A DNA stretch of 64,000 nt from Acinetobacter pittii ANC 4050 (GTDB taxonomy: Bacteria; Pseudomonadota; Gammaproteobacteria; Pseudomonadales; Moraxellaceae): the NCBI RefSeq assembly GCF_000399685.1, contig NZ_KB976987.1:988804-1052803 (forward strand), read 5' to 3'. The first letter of the stretch is position 1. Every line of letters starts with the position of its first letter. This document shows, piece after piece, positions 17,608 through 27,115 of this stretch. The notes under the pieces are model-generated. The model saw only the letters and a list, made by a program, of their open reading frames with translations. It made no database searches and was not told the origin of the DNA. Position numbers and translations under genes: made by a program.

Positions 17608-17642
17608 TTACGTTATTCATAAATTGATTATGAATAACGTAA
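17608..17642. promoter_or_regulatory. perfect inverted repeat, probable operator for the MFS gene
   Basis: TTACGTTATTCAT (17608-17620) and ATGAATAACGTAA (17630-17642) form perfect 13-bp arms around AAATTGATT. The site ends 45 bases before the MFS start and has no T run, so it reads as a dimeric repressor/activator site rather than a terminator. Confidence 0.6.
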
Positions 17643-17687
17643 TTAGAATGAAAATAATTGAAAGCGCAACATGGAGAAAGGATGACC

Positions 17688-18992
17688 ATGAGAGAAGTTG
17701 CATTAAGTGATTTGATCAATCAGCAGAAAGTTGGACGTTATCAGAAATTTATTTTATTCACCTGTTTATTACTGATGATTATGGATGGGTATGACATTCA
17801 GTCCATGGCTTACGCAGCCCCAATGATTATAGAAGAATGGGGCGTACATAAAACCATGTTAGGCGTTGTGTTTAGCGCCAGCTTATTTGGTTTGTTTGTC
17901 GGATCATTTTTATTAAGTTCTCTTTCTGACCGTTTTGGCCGCCGTCCAATACTACTGATCTCAACCTTTATGTTCTCCATATTGATGCTGGTAACACCAC
18001 ATGTCGGCAGTATTGAGCAATTGACTGCAATCCGCTTTGTTACAGGAATTTTTTTAGGAGGTATCATGCCAAATATCATGGCTTATAGCTCCGAAATTGT
18101 TCCATATAAATCTCGTATTTTCACCATGATGGTCATTTCTTGTGGCTATACGGTCGGGGCAATGTTGGGAGGAGGCATATCGGCCTTACTAGTTCCTTGG
18201 GGAGGATGGCAGGCGATTTTCTATTTTGGCGGTATTGTTCCTTTAATTATTTTCTTTATCACGTTCTTTAAGTTGCCAGAGTCTTTATATTTTTTAAGTG
18301 AAAATAGCAAAAATACTCCCAAAATTTTGTTTTGGTTAAAGAAATTTTATCCTGCGTTAACATTCAACTCAGAGATGAAAATCATTAATACTACTGAAGT
18401 TCAGGTTAAAAAATCACCGCTTGAGTTATTTAAAAATAAGCGCGCGTTTTTTACCTATTCCATCTGGATCATTAGTATTTTAAATATGATCAGTCTCTAT
18501 TTTCTGGCGAACTGGCTACCGACTTTAGCCAAAGAGTCTGGACTCTCATTAAATCAGGCATTGATGATCGGCTCCACTCTACAATTAGGCGGTACGATTG
18601 GTAGTGTGGTGATGGGTCTTAAAATCGATAAAACTGGATTTTATAAAGTATTAATTCCTGTTTTTTTGGTTGCAGTGATGAGTGTTGCTTTAATTGGCTA
18701 TGCTGTTAGCCATATCGTTTTATTATTTATCATTATTTTCATTGCTGGCTTTGCCATTGTTGGTGGGCAACCTGCCATTAATGCGCTGTCTGCGAGTTAT
18801 TATCCAGTTTCGCTTCGTACCACTGGGGTGGGCTGGAGTATTGGAATTGCCCGTTTAGGTTCGGTCATCGGTCCGTTGTTTGGTGGCTATCTTTCTCAAT
18901 TTCTGGTCATTACTCATTTATTTGTGATTGCTGCAATACCTTCGTTGTTCGTTATTATCATGCTGATGATTCAGGCCAAGTACCGATCATAA
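17688..18992 (+). CDS. MFS transporter, aromatic acid:H+ symporter (AAHS) type
   Basis: 434 aa with about 12 membrane spans. The first span holds LMIMDGYDIQSMAYAAP, corresponding to the DGxD motif of PcaK/BenK-like AAHS carriers, in which the Asp is needed for aromatic acid uptake. The loop after TM2 is LSDRFGRRPILL and a second copy-like loop follows TM8. GGAGAAAGG lies 6 bases before ATG 17688; ATG 17682 is too close to that site. No catabolic genes for an aromatic compound are adjacent, so the substrate is unclear. Confidence 0.8.
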   Translation: MREVALSDLINQQKVGRYQKFILFTCLLLMIMDGYDIQSMAYAAPMIIEEWGVHKTMLGVVFSASLFGLFVGSFLLSSLSDRFGRRPILLISTFMFSILMLVTPHVGSIEQLTAIRFVTGIFLGGIMPNIMAYSSEIVPYKSRIFTMMVISCGYTVGAMLGGGISALLVPWGGWQAIFYFGGIVPLIIFFITFFKLPESLYFLSENSKNTPKILFWLKKFYPALTFNSEMKIINTTEVQVKKSPLELFKNKRAFFTYSIWIISILNMISLYFLANWLPTLAKESGLSLNQALMIGSTLQLGGTIGSVVMGLKIDKTGFYKVLIPVFLVAVMSVALIGYAVSHIVLLFIIIFIAGFAIVGGQPAINALSASYYPVSLRTTGVGWSIGIARLGSVIGPLFGGYLSQFLVITHLFVIAAIPSLFVIIMLMIQAKYRS

Positions 18993-19055
18993 TGTTACCT
19001 ACAAGTGAATGAGCGTGAATAGTTGGTTGAGTATTTTTTACTATAATTAGGGATA

Positions 19056-19076
19056 TGAGAGTCTAAAAGACTCTCA
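19056..19076. terminator. hairpin between convergent MFS and UvrA-like genes
   Basis: TGAGAGTCT, loop AAA, AGACTCTCA: a perfect 9-bp stem between two convergent genes. There is no long T run, so it may act weakly or only as an RNA end. Confidence 0.5.
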
Positions 19077-19116
19077 CATTTAAAACTTGATTGTGCCAAG
19101 CTGGTCAATCAAATTA

Positions 19117-21378
19117 CTACAGCTCTAGATATTTTTTCAAATAGTGGCCAGTTAAAGATTTTTCTGCTGAAAGCAAACCCTTAACAGTTCCTGAGAACAC
19201 CAGTTCACCACCTTTGTCACCCGCCAATGGACCAATATCAATAATCCAGTCGGCTTGACTCATGATGTCTAAGTTATGTTCAATCACAATGACTGTGTTG
19301 CCTTTATCAACTAGGTTATTTAATAAACTAATCAATTTTTCAGTATCAGAAGGATGTAGGCCCGTACTCGGTTCATCTAATACAAAAATATTATCTGTTT
19401 CATTGATTTGTTTGGTGAGTTTTAATCTTTGACGCTCACCACCCGAAAATGTATTTAAGCGTTGGCCGATTGCAATATAATCTAGCCCCAAGCTGACCAG
19501 AGCATTAAATTGCTGCTGTAAAGTTTGATCTTCAAAAAATTGACTTGCTTCTGCAACCGTCATTTTCAAAATTTCAGCAATATTTTTACCTTTATAAAGA
19601 TACTTTAATACTTCAGGCGCATATCCTGAGCCATGACAAACATCACATGTCATTTCAACATCATCTAAAAATGCCAGTTCAATTCTTTCGATACCTGCGC
19701 CTTTACATTGAGGGCACGCACCTTCGCTATTAAAACTAAACAGCTTGGCACTTACTTTATTGGCTTTTGCAAATAGCTGACGAATCGGATCAAGAAGGTC
19801 GAGATAGGTCAGTAAATTGGACCGAATGCTGGCAGTAATTGCAGATTGATTAATGACTTTTGTTTCAGGATATTGTTGGGGTAATACTTTACTGATCAAT
19901 GTGCTTTTTCCTGAACCAGCCACTCCTGTAATCACGGTTAAACAGTTCTTAGGAATATCGACATCAATATTTTTTAAATTGAATAAATGAGCATTTTTAA
20001 TTGAAATCCATTCTTTGCCTATACGTGGTGTTTTCTTATAGGTATTTGGTCGTCTAAAAAACTTACCTGTTAAACCTGATGAATTTTTTAATTCTTCGAA
20101 AGTTCCTTGGTAAATAATTTCACCGCCGTTGGTGCCAGAAAGAGGCCCCATATCAATGACATGATCCGCTGTTCTAATCAGATCAGGGTCATGTTCAACC
20201 AGTAAAACGCTATTTCCTTTATCTCTAATCTTTTGAATAATTTTAATAATATTATCTAAATCTTTGGGGTGAAGGCCGATGCTTGGTTCATCAAAAATAT
20301 AGAGTAAGTCAACCAGACTATTGCCCAAATGTTTAACCATTTTGATTCGTTGTGATTCACCTCCCGACAACGTATTGCTCACACGGTTAAGGTTTAGATA
20401 GCTAAGTCCAACGAGATTTAAGTTAGTCAGTTTATTGATGATTTCATGCAAAACGGTTTCAAATTTTTCACTTTTTATCGATTCGATAAACTCTAAAAGC
20501 ATTGAAACAGATAGGGCCGTACATTCCGCAATATTTTTACCGTTAATCTTACAGGATAAAGATTTTTGATTAAGCCGTTGTCCCTTACATAGGGAGCATT
20601 CTTTGGTGGTAATAATTTGCTCAAGTTTATTTCGATAGCGATTTCTTTCCTGCGCTTCGCCTTTTAAAAAGTTACGTTCAAAGCGGGTCACTAATCCTTC
20701 ATATAGTGCCGTTTTTCTCCATTTACTTGTTGGGTTTAAAGGCTTGTGCTGAGGAGCATATAAAAATAATTCCCATTCTTTTTCACTATAATCTTTTAAT
20801 TTTTTATCTAAATCGAAATAACCTGAATCTGCATATCGTGTCCAACGCCATGCGGTAGGTTGATAAGTCGGGAAGTTTATAGCACCTTCTTCATTCAAGG
20901 ATTTATCTAAATCTAATATTTTATAGATATCAATTGTTTGCTCTAGCCCAATACCTTCGCATTGCGGGCACATGCCATTGGGATGATTAAAAGAAAAAAC
21001 GTTTGAATATCCAACAAAAGGTTCACCCATACGTGAAAATAATAAGCGAAGATTGGCGTAGATATCTGTAATTGTTGCCACTGTTGAGCGGATGTTACCC
21101 GTTAAAGGCTTTTGATTAATAATGACAGGTACATTTAAATTCTCAATTTTATCGACATCAGCGACCCCAAAATGCTGTAAACGATTACGCACAAAACTGT
21201 CTTGAGTTTCGTTGATTTGTCTTTGTGCCTCCGCGCCAATGGTTTCAAAAACTAAAGAAGACTTCCCTGAACCTGAAACTCCGGTAAAGGCGACAATTTG
21301 GTGTTTAGGAATTTTTAATGAAATATTTTTAAGATTATTTTGTCTTGCTCCATAAATATTTATTGTTCTTTTTGTCAT
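19117..21378 (-). CDS. short UvrA-like ABC ATPase (UvrA paralogue/DrrC type)
   Basis: 753 aa against ~940 for housekeeping UvrA. Two ABC modules are present: Walker A GVSGSGKSSLVFET and signature LSGGESQRIKM; then GVAGSGKSTLISK and FSGGERQRLKL. Zinc-type pairs include CPQCEGIG, CSLCKGQRLNQ, CPQCKGAG with CDVCHGSGY. The missing ~190 residues mostly correspond to the UvrB-binding/insertion region, so it probably does not load UvrB. Related short UvrAs such as Streptomyces DrrC protect against DNA-intercalating drugs. Single gene; ATG at 21378. Confidence 0.8.
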   Translation of the reverse strand: MTKRTINIYGARQNNLKNISLKIPKHQIVAFTGVSGSGKSSLVFETIGAEAQRQINETQDSFVRNRLQHFGVADVDKIENLNVPVIINQKPLTGNIRSTVATITDIYANLRLLFSRMGEPFVGYSNVFSFNHPNGMCPQCEGIGLEQTIDIYKILDLDKSLNEEGAINFPTYQPTAWRWTRYADSGYFDLDKKLKDYSEKEWELFLYAPQHKPLNPTSKWRKTALYEGLVTRFERNFLKGEAQERNRYRNKLEQIITTKECSLCKGQRLNQKSLSCKINGKNIAECTALSVSMLLEFIESIKSEKFETVLHEIINKLTNLNLVGLSYLNLNRVSNTLSGGESQRIKMVKHLGNSLVDLLYIFDEPSIGLHPKDLDNIIKIIQKIRDKGNSVLLVEHDPDLIRTADHVIDMGPLSGTNGGEIIYQGTFEELKNSSGLTGKFFRRPNTYKKTPRIGKEWISIKNAHLFNLKNIDVDIPKNCLTVITGVAGSGKSTLISKVLPQQYPETKVINQSAITASIRSNLLTYLDLLDPIRQLFAKANKVSAKLFSFNSEGACPQCKGAGIERIELAFLDDVEMTCDVCHGSGYAPEVLKYLYKGKNIAEILKMTVAEASQFFEDQTLQQQFNALVSLGLDYIAIGQRLNTFSGGERQRLKLTKQINETDNIFVLDEPSTGLHPSDTEKLISLLNNLVDKGNTVIVIEHNLDIMSQADWIIDIGPLAGDKGGELVFSGTVKGLLSAEKSLTGHYLKKYLEL

Positions 21379-21398
21379 GTGTAATCACTTGAAGTTAA

Positions 21399-21507
21399 AG
21401 ATTTAGGCTAAAGGTAAAACAAAATTTGTGAAAAGGATGTATATGTTTATTAAGTAAATAGTTTAAATATTAAACTTATATGTCTTTTCTTTGCCTAGCC
21501 TAAATCT
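21399..21507. repeat. 12-bp perfect inverted repeat, 85 bases apart
   Basis: AGATTTAGGCTA (21399-21410) and TAGCCTAAATCT (21496-21507). They enclose 85 AT-rich bases upstream of the UvrA-like gene. This could be a large RNA hairpin, a pair of regulator sites, or the ends of a decayed miniature element; no target duplication is obvious. Confidence 0.4.
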
Positions 21508-21579
21508 CTGGTGGTGACATGTTGGTATGTACCATATGGGCTAATGCAGCAAAGAGATATAGAAATGGTCCGAGTTTAA

Positions 21580-21605
21580 AATGGACTACAACCATGTAGT
21601 CCATT
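21580..21605 (-). terminator. terminator of the FAD oxidoreductase gene
   Basis: AATGGACTAC, six-base loop, GTAGTCCATT: a perfect 10-bp stem 32 bases past the stop of the minus-strand oxidoreductase. It is followed on that strand by TTTTAAA. Confidence 0.65.
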
Positions 21606-21636
21606 GATTATTTACAGCACTAAAACATGCTTAGCT

Positions 21637-23004
21637 CTATGAATCCTTTTTAGCTGCAAGCGCTTTGCGGTCAGTTAAACGATCATAGAATGCCGCTGCC
21701 TTGAAACCTGTTTTAAATACGCACCACTGGAGTGGTTCAGGTAGCGTAGAAGGGGTCTTGTGGTATAAGTTTTTCAGAATAGGATTTTCTACTCCTTTAA
21801 TTTTCTCTGCAAGAAGCTGCCCCATGAGCGACTGAGTCGCAAGCCCATGTCCTGTACAGCCAGCTGCATAGATAATATTTTGATGTGGCCCAGTTGATCC
21901 AACCACAGGCAAAAAGTCATAAGCCACGCTAACGTAACCACTCCAGCAGTGCTTAATACCAAGACCTTTCAATGTAGGGTGACGCTCACGTAAGATCTGT
22001 GCGAGTGCTGCATAGGCTTCGTGATCTGGTACGTTCGGAGTTTTTGAACCGTAAACATAATTCAACTTCTTAACTGTCAACACCATTGTGTTGTGTGCAG
22101 TCAGTCGATGGCTTTCCATCATGAGATGCGGTGTAATAATACCTTCTCGGCCCGGCCAACCCAGAGACTCCAACTGCTTTTGAGTTAATTGTTGAGTTTC
22201 AATTGCCGACACCCGTATCGGAGCAACTTTATCACGCAGCAATCCCAACTGAGGTGTGAAAGCATTTGTGGTTAACACCATGATGGGTGCGCTGGCACTA
22301 CCGCGAGCGGTTTTGCAGGTAATGATTGATCCTTCGCTATAAGAGAGCAATGGTGTTTTTTCATAAATTTTAACGCCTGCCTGAATGGCTGCACGGCGTA
22401 AACCACTCACGTATTTACCGGGGTTTAGCGTACCGCCTCGCTGTTCGCTACCAAACAGAAAAGCTGGTGGAATTCCACGAGCACGCATTTCGGCTTGATC
22501 TACAAAGCGAGTATGGGATCCTAATTCTTCACCAACTCTCATACTGCGGCGTAGCCATTTTTCCTGCGAAGGATCTATAACAGCACGTATAATGCCGGAA
22601 GGGTTGTAATCACAATCGATGCCTAACTCGGCCAGACGTTTTTCAACATAGGTCACGCCCTCATCGTAGAAATTGACAAACTGCTTTGCACGTTCAACGC
22701 CGAGGCGCTTGGCGAACACTTCGAATTCAATTCCCATACTACCAAGCAGATAACCCGCATTACGGCCGCTGGCACCGAAACCACCGAACTCTTGCTCAAG
22801 TACGATGACCTTTGCACCTCGTGCAGTGAGTTCAAGAGCTGTAGACAACCCGGCAAAACCAGCACCAACCACAATGACATCTGTGTTGACCGAACCCACC
22901 AACTCAGGTTGAAGGTCGCTAGGCTGTTCTATCCAACCACCTAAAAGACGAAATGGCATAGATTCAGGGTGGCCACTCATCACTTGTTCATTTGAATAAT
23001 TCAT
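21637..23004 (-). CDS. FAD-dependent amine/amino-acid oxidase (DadA/PuuB-like)
   Basis: 455 aa. The Rossmann dinucleotide motif is VIVVGAGFAGLSTALEL followed by KVIVLEQ, and GGFGASGRNAGYL is the glycine-oxidase family follow-up. GTLNPGKYVSGLRRAAI forms part of the substrate domain and the C-terminal FAD motif is IYAAGCTGHGLATQS. Relatives such as PuuB oxidise gamma-glutamylputrescine. It lies 76 bases after the multi-TM gene 23081-23836 and is probably co-transcribed. A divergent TetR gene follows upstream. The N-terminus up to ~40 is extra, as in PuuB. Confidence 0.78.
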   Translation of the reverse strand: MNYSNEQVMSGHPESMPFRLLGGWIEQPSDLQPELVGSVNTDVIVVGAGFAGLSTALELTARGAKVIVLEQEFGGFGASGRNAGYLLGSMGIEFEVFAKRLGVERAKQFVNFYDEGVTYVEKRLAELGIDCDYNPSGIIRAVIDPSQEKWLRRSMRVGEELGSHTRFVDQAEMRARGIPPAFLFGSEQRGGTLNPGKYVSGLRRAAIQAGVKIYEKTPLLSYSEGSIITCKTARGSASAPIMVLTTNAFTPQLGLLRDKVAPIRVSAIETQQLTQKQLESLGWPGREGIITPHLMMESHRLTAHNTMVLTVKKLNYVYGSKTPNVPDHEAYAALAQILRERHPTLKGLGIKHCWSGYVSVAYDFLPVVGSTGPHQNIIYAAGCTGHGLATQSLMGQLLAEKIKGVENPILKNLYHKTPSTLPEPLQWCVFKTGFKAAAFYDRLTDRKALAAKKDS

Positions 23005-23080
23005 TCGCTATCCTTCTGTATTATTTTACAGTTCTAGACATCGTCTTTAATCTTTTTAAAAACAATGCTCTTAGTACACT

Positions 23081-23836
23081 TTACTGGCGGGCTGGAATAA
23101 AAGATTGATTGGAAACGTTCTGTGCGCGTTCTAGGGCTTCATAGGCGTAATACAACTGAATGATGGCATAGCCCCACGTCACGAAAGCCCAAGTCATGAA
23201 AATCATATGAGTATCGTCGCCTGGGATCGGGAAAAAGTCATATACGATGGCTACTGCCAAACTCACTACAGCGGTTATTGTGGTGGCCAATGCATGAAAA
23301 GCCTCTCCAGCGCGTACCAAGCAAATAATGAAATAGAACAGATACATCACAAGAATGCTCCACGTGGTGACGTAAAAATACGGACGTATTTCTTGAAAAA
23401 AATCTGCTAGAAAAACCACGAAAGTGCCGGCGAATGCCAATACGAACAGCATGACTTCCTTAAAAGCGGACGGTTTGTAATTATGAGTCAATGCCATCAA
23501 ACCAATTACAGCAATAACTGGCATACCAAAACTACGCGAGAATGAATCGAGAAACATGGTAATTGAAAAATTAACGTTCGAAGCTGTCAGCATGTAAGAG
23601 ACAAAATTCGTCGCCGAAAATGCAACAATCCACCACTCTAAACCAAGTAGATAATTCTTTTTCTTAAGAAATTTTGCACCGTAGATCCAGCCGGAAAGCG
23701 CTAGAACAATACAAGCGACCAACCCAAAGATATTTATAAGTTCCAAAATGGCAGCATGTGTCATTTCACTGTGCGTTAAGATTTTTGAGGTAGTAGCTTC
23801 CGTTTGGCTACCCGCATCAAGGCCAAGAATTTTCAT
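23081..23836 (-). CDS. unknown multi-TM membrane protein (about 7 spans)
   Basis: 251 aa with about seven evenly spaced hydrophobic segments from residue 35 to 225 and a short polar tail. Recognisable pieces: LVACIVLALSGWIYGAKFLKK, GLEWWIVAFSATNFVSYML and FMTWAFVTWGYAIIQLYY. I do not recognise a family. It is the first gene of a two-gene unit with the FAD oxidoreductase, so a permease or sensor role for its substrate is possible. Promoter region is shared with the TetR gene at 23918. Confidence 0.6.
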   Translation of the reverse strand: MKILGLDAGSQTEATTSKILTHSEMTHAAILELINIFGLVACIVLALSGWIYGAKFLKKKNYLLGLEWWIVAFSATNFVSYMLTASNVNFSITMFLDSFSRSFGMPVIAVIGLMALTHNYKPSAFKEVMLFVLAFAGTFVVFLADFFQEIRPYFYVTTWSILVMYLFYFIICLVRAGEAFHALATTITAVVSLAVAIVYDFFPIPGDDTHMIFMTWAFVTWGYAIIQLYYAYEALERAQNVSNQSFIPARQ

Positions 23837-23917
23837 AATATGACTTCCTTGTAATTAATTGACTGTCATGTCAGTAAAATAATATGCTATGATGAATTAG
23901 TAAACAATTTTTTATTT

Positions 23918-24514
23918 ATGACGATGATGGAAAACAAAATAGGGCGCCCAAGTAAAGCTCAAGAAAGGTCTTATGAAATTCTTCAAGCTGCTGTTTCAGT
24001 TGTGGCGAAAGAAGGGTTAGAAGGAATTACTTTTGCCAAAGTAGCGGAAGCTTCAGGCATGCAACGTACTTTGGTACATCATTATTTTTCGTCACGTTCA
24101 GATTTAATGAACGCTTTCATTGAACATTACATTTCAAAAATGGGCACTGAGATTATTCATCGTTTTAGTGGAAAACCATTGAGCGAGCGAATCATCATGA
24201 TGTTCACACCTGAAGTGTATCGGACTCAAGATGATTTAATAGTTTGGTTCGAGTTGGTAGCTCAAAGTGCGAGAAATCCATTTATTCAGCAAATGCTCCA
24301 TACACTTTGGACAAAGCACTGGCTTCCGGATTTTGAAAATCAATTGGCACAAGAATATCCAAAAGCGACCCCAGAGGCGATTAGCTCAGCGACCTATGTC
24401 ATTGTTTGTTTATTTGAAGCTTATTGGGCGTTTAGTATTCAAGGCGTCACTGATCAACAGAGACAAAAGCAAATGGAGCAAACGGTATTAATGATTTTAA
24501 ATGGGTTAAGCTAA
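23918..24514 (+). CDS. TetR-family regulator, divergent from the oxidoreductase unit
   Basis: 198 aa. HTH at about residues 33-57: ITFAKVAEASGMQRTLVHHYFSSRSDLM. The C-terminal part is helical and unrecognised. It is divergent from the gene ending at 23836 with 81 bases between. There an imperfect inverted repeat ACTG-N6-CAGT near 23860-23876 could be its operator. Likely represses the membrane protein/oxidoreductase pair. Confidence 0.78.
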   Translation: MTMMENKIGRPSKAQERSYEILQAAVSVVAKEGLEGITFAKVAEASGMQRTLVHHYFSSRSDLMNAFIEHYISKMGTEIIHRFSGKPLSERIIMMFTPEVYRTQDDLIVWFELVAQSARNPFIQQMLHTLWTKHWLPDFENQLAQEYPKATPEAISSATYVIVCLFEAYWAFSIQGVTDQQRQKQMEQTVLMILNGLS

Positions 24515-24660
24515 ATTTAAATAATTTAATACTTAATAAAAATGTGTAGATAGGGGGTGTTAAAGTTCTCTAGAAATGACTACATCTTCTAAGGAGTGGT
24601 TGCGTAGTGAACAACAATAGGTAAGATGAAAGAATAGAAATTTTATAAAGTACGGTATCT

Positions 24661-25068
24661 ATGAAGAAAAATTCAAAACTTGATCAAGATACACTTTTTA
24701 TTAAATTACTATTTAAGTCATCTGCCAAAGTGACAGAAGATGAAATCGAGTATTACCGAAAATATCCTGACCAAATTGACCAAGTCACAGCACCTATTAA
24801 TATCCATAAAATATTCTTATGGACTGGAGCATTATTAGGAATCGTAATTGTAGCAATTGCTAAACTCCTTAAGTTTTCAGGAAGCTTAGATTTTCTGTCA
24901 GAAGGCATTTTAGAATTTGTTATTGATATTATTTATGAAAGTGGAATTGCTTTAATTGGTGCAGCAGTGACCGCTTATATGCTCGGTGTTCTGCTGAATA
25001 AACAACAAGAAAACGCCGTAAAATGGCGAGAAGAAATTCGTAAACGTATAGAAGAAAATGAACAATAG
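24661..25068 (+). CDS. small two-TM membrane protein of unknown function
   Basis: 135 aa. A hydrophilic start (~50 residues) is followed by two hydrophobic segments (HKIFLWTGALLGIVIVAIAKLL and YESGIALIGAAVTAYMLGVLL) and a charged, probably coiled C-tail (WREEIRKRIEENEQ). No family recognised. Single gene closed by a strong terminator. Confidence 0.6.
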   Translation: MKKNSKLDQDTLFIKLLFKSSAKVTEDEIEYYRKYPDQIDQVTAPINIHKIFLWTGALLGIVIVAIAKLLKFSGSLDFLSEGILEFVIDIIYESGIALIGAAVTAYMLGVLLNKQQENAVKWREEIRKRIEENEQ

Positions 25069-25073
25069 AGAAA

Positions 25074-25101
25074 AAAGCTAAAGTGATTTCACTTTAGCTT
25101 T
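25074..25101. terminator. bidirectional terminator between convergent genes
   Basis: AAAGCTAAAGTG pairs with CACTTTAGCTTT around a four-base loop, with A run on the left and T-rich sequence on the right. It serves both the small membrane protein (plus) and the lipase-like gene (minus). Confidence 0.8.
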
Positions 25102-25108
25102 CTTATTT

Positions 25109-27115
25109 TTAGTTCTTTAAATTATATAAACCATGATCGATTAAATGTTGACTTAAGATCCGACGAAGTTCTAAAACTGATTCGGGCTTTAATTGAATTG
25201 AATGTCCACCTTTAATGACTTTTTCTGAAATGGCACCATCCAAATGAGCACTTTTATAGGGAACAATACCGTCTGTAATGGTGTTTGGATCATCGCTTTT
25301 TGTGATATTGCCCATAATAGAGTGGAAAACTAATCCTTCTTTAGGCGTTATGCTTGAGGTGAGCTCCATAAACTCAGATTTATTACTCAGATCACTCGGT
25401 CCATTTTGGAGTTGATTATTAATTGTTCTTACAAAGTCTTTAAGGTCGTCATCATAACTCGTCAATGTATCGGTTAATGTTTTTAAAAAAGTCGAAGGTA
25501 ATCGAATAATTTTTCGTGCTGTTACAGTAAACCAGCGATCTGCATAACTTGTTCCACGATGAGGAGCAGCAAGGAAAATGACGCGATCAAAGTTTGGAAT
25601 GGCCTGCATTCTTAAACGTTCACCAATGACTGGATGTTTTCTCATACGTGCTTGTGCATGTTGACTCATCATAGGCAAAGCTTCTTTTGAAATGTCGGCA
25701 TTACTCACTAATAGTCGGCTAATAATTCCTCCCATGCTGTGACCAATTAAAACGGCATTAGTGGCAGCGGGGTCTTCTGGATTAAGAGATCCAAATGCTT
25801 GCTTGAGTAATGCGTAAATTTGAAAACGACTTTCTAAAATAGGCATATTGGTTGAGTAAAATATTTGCCAAACTTGATAATGCTCACGTAAGGTTTTATC
25901 TCCCATAATTTCGTTGGTTACCGCAATCCATGCCTCAGGACTACTGGCAAGTCCGTGAACTAATACAATTACTTTTTTATTGGGATTATAGGGTTCAAGC
26001 ATATATAAATGCGGCATGTTTAAACGTTGATTACGGTCAATCAAGGTTAAATATGCGGCTGCACCTAGATTATTTTCGGCTAACCATAAACCATACGGTG
26101 CAGAGAAATTTGCTGCCAGTGAGTATTCTTTGCCCGCAACATTAATTTTTTCAACATTGTAAGGATCATAGATTTTTATTTTGAAATCTGGACTATTTAA
26201 TATGTCGCTCTGGGATGCTACCTCATTTTGTGGTTGGGCCACCAGTGTAGAAGCAAGGTAATGGGCTTTATGAATATTCGGATTGATGCCATTTGGATAA
26301 TTGTAAGCTAGAGGATCAAGAATATATGGATTTTCTTTTTGGTTTGGGTCTTCATTAGAGTGTAAAACCGCAACAAAATCTGAGCCAAAACCATCACGAC
26401 GGTTAATGCTTCTTAAACCGGAAAAATTCATGTTGTAACTTGAGGTGAATTTCTCAAGTTTTTTGTCTTGTAATTTTTGATAGGCTTCAATATCAATCGT
26501 ATATGTACTTTTACCAATTTTTATTTCGGAGGGAATTGTTGCAGAAGCTTTTTTTTCACTATAGGCATTCACTAATTGGTTAAGTGCTTGATTATAAAAA
26601 TCTCGAATTTGTACCTGTCGGTTATCAAAAATACGATCTTGAGGTTCGCGAGAAGACTTAAATAAATAAGCATAGCTATAGCGAATACTTTTATCTAAAG
26701 CTTGAAGTTCTTGTTCCAAACAATTGCCCTTGTTTGCTTCTTCAGTTTTAGTATTTACATTATTGTTGGTTTTGCAATCATAAGACTCCGAAAGAGCCAA
26801 AGCTTTTGAGAGGTAGAGTTCACTGGCGGTAGATAATAATTGCTCTCCCTGTATTTGAGGAATCTTCTCTAAATCAGAAATACATGTTTCTGGAGTTTGC
26901 ATGCAAATTTTTGCATCCATACCAGACATATATAAGACATTTAGACTGGCTTCACTTAATTTTTTTTGGGTAAGAATACTATTACGTTCGTTAGAAATAG
27001 TGGTGTGAAGTGTTTGTTTCTTCAAACTCACTAACTGACAGCCACTTGTAATTAAAATGCTAAATAGGCTGAGGATACACAGGGGTTGGCGTGGTGGAAA
27101 TACTAGCATGTTCAT
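25109..27115 (-). CDS. lipase-like alpha/beta hydrolase, lipoprotein
   Basis: 668 aa from ATG 27115, supported by GAGG seven bases upstream; in-frame ATG 27151 lacks this. The signal peptide ends LITSGC, a lipobox. The N-terminal ~330 residues are unrecognised. The hydrolase domain follows: KKVIVLVHGLASSPEAW (oxyanion), VLIGHSMGGIISRLL (nucleophile Ser), IFLAAPHRGTSYAD, TDGIVPYKSAHL (Asp region) and KGGHSIQL (His). These are triacylglycerol-lipase-type features. Likely anchored at the outer membrane, acting on lipids or esters. Confidence 0.8.
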   Translation of the reverse strand: MNMLVFPPRQPLCILSLFSILITSGCQLVSLKKQTLHTTISNERNSILTQKKLSEASLNVLYMSGMDAKICMQTPETCISDLEKIPQIQGEQLLSTASELYLSKALALSESYDCKTNNNVNTKTEEANKGNCLEQELQALDKSIRYSYAYLFKSSREPQDRIFDNRQVQIRDFYNQALNQLVNAYSEKKASATIPSEIKIGKSTYTIDIEAYQKLQDKKLEKFTSSYNMNFSGLRSINRRDGFGSDFVAVLHSNEDPNQKENPYILDPLAYNYPNGINPNIHKAHYLASTLVAQPQNEVASQSDILNSPDFKIKIYDPYNVEKINVAGKEYSLAANFSAPYGLWLAENNLGAAAYLTLIDRNQRLNMPHLYMLEPYNPNKKVIVLVHGLASSPEAWIAVTNEIMGDKTLREHYQVWQIFYSTNMPILESRFQIYALLKQAFGSLNPEDPAATNAVLIGHSMGGIISRLLVSNADISKEALPMMSQHAQARMRKHPVIGERLRMQAIPNFDRVIFLAAPHRGTSYADRWFTVTARKIIRLPSTFLKTLTDTLTSYDDDLKDFVRTINNQLQNGPSDLSNKSEFMELTSSITPKEGLVFHSIMGNITKSDDPNTITDGIVPYKSAHLDGAISEKVIKGGHSIQLKPESVLELRRILSQHLIDHGLYNLKN

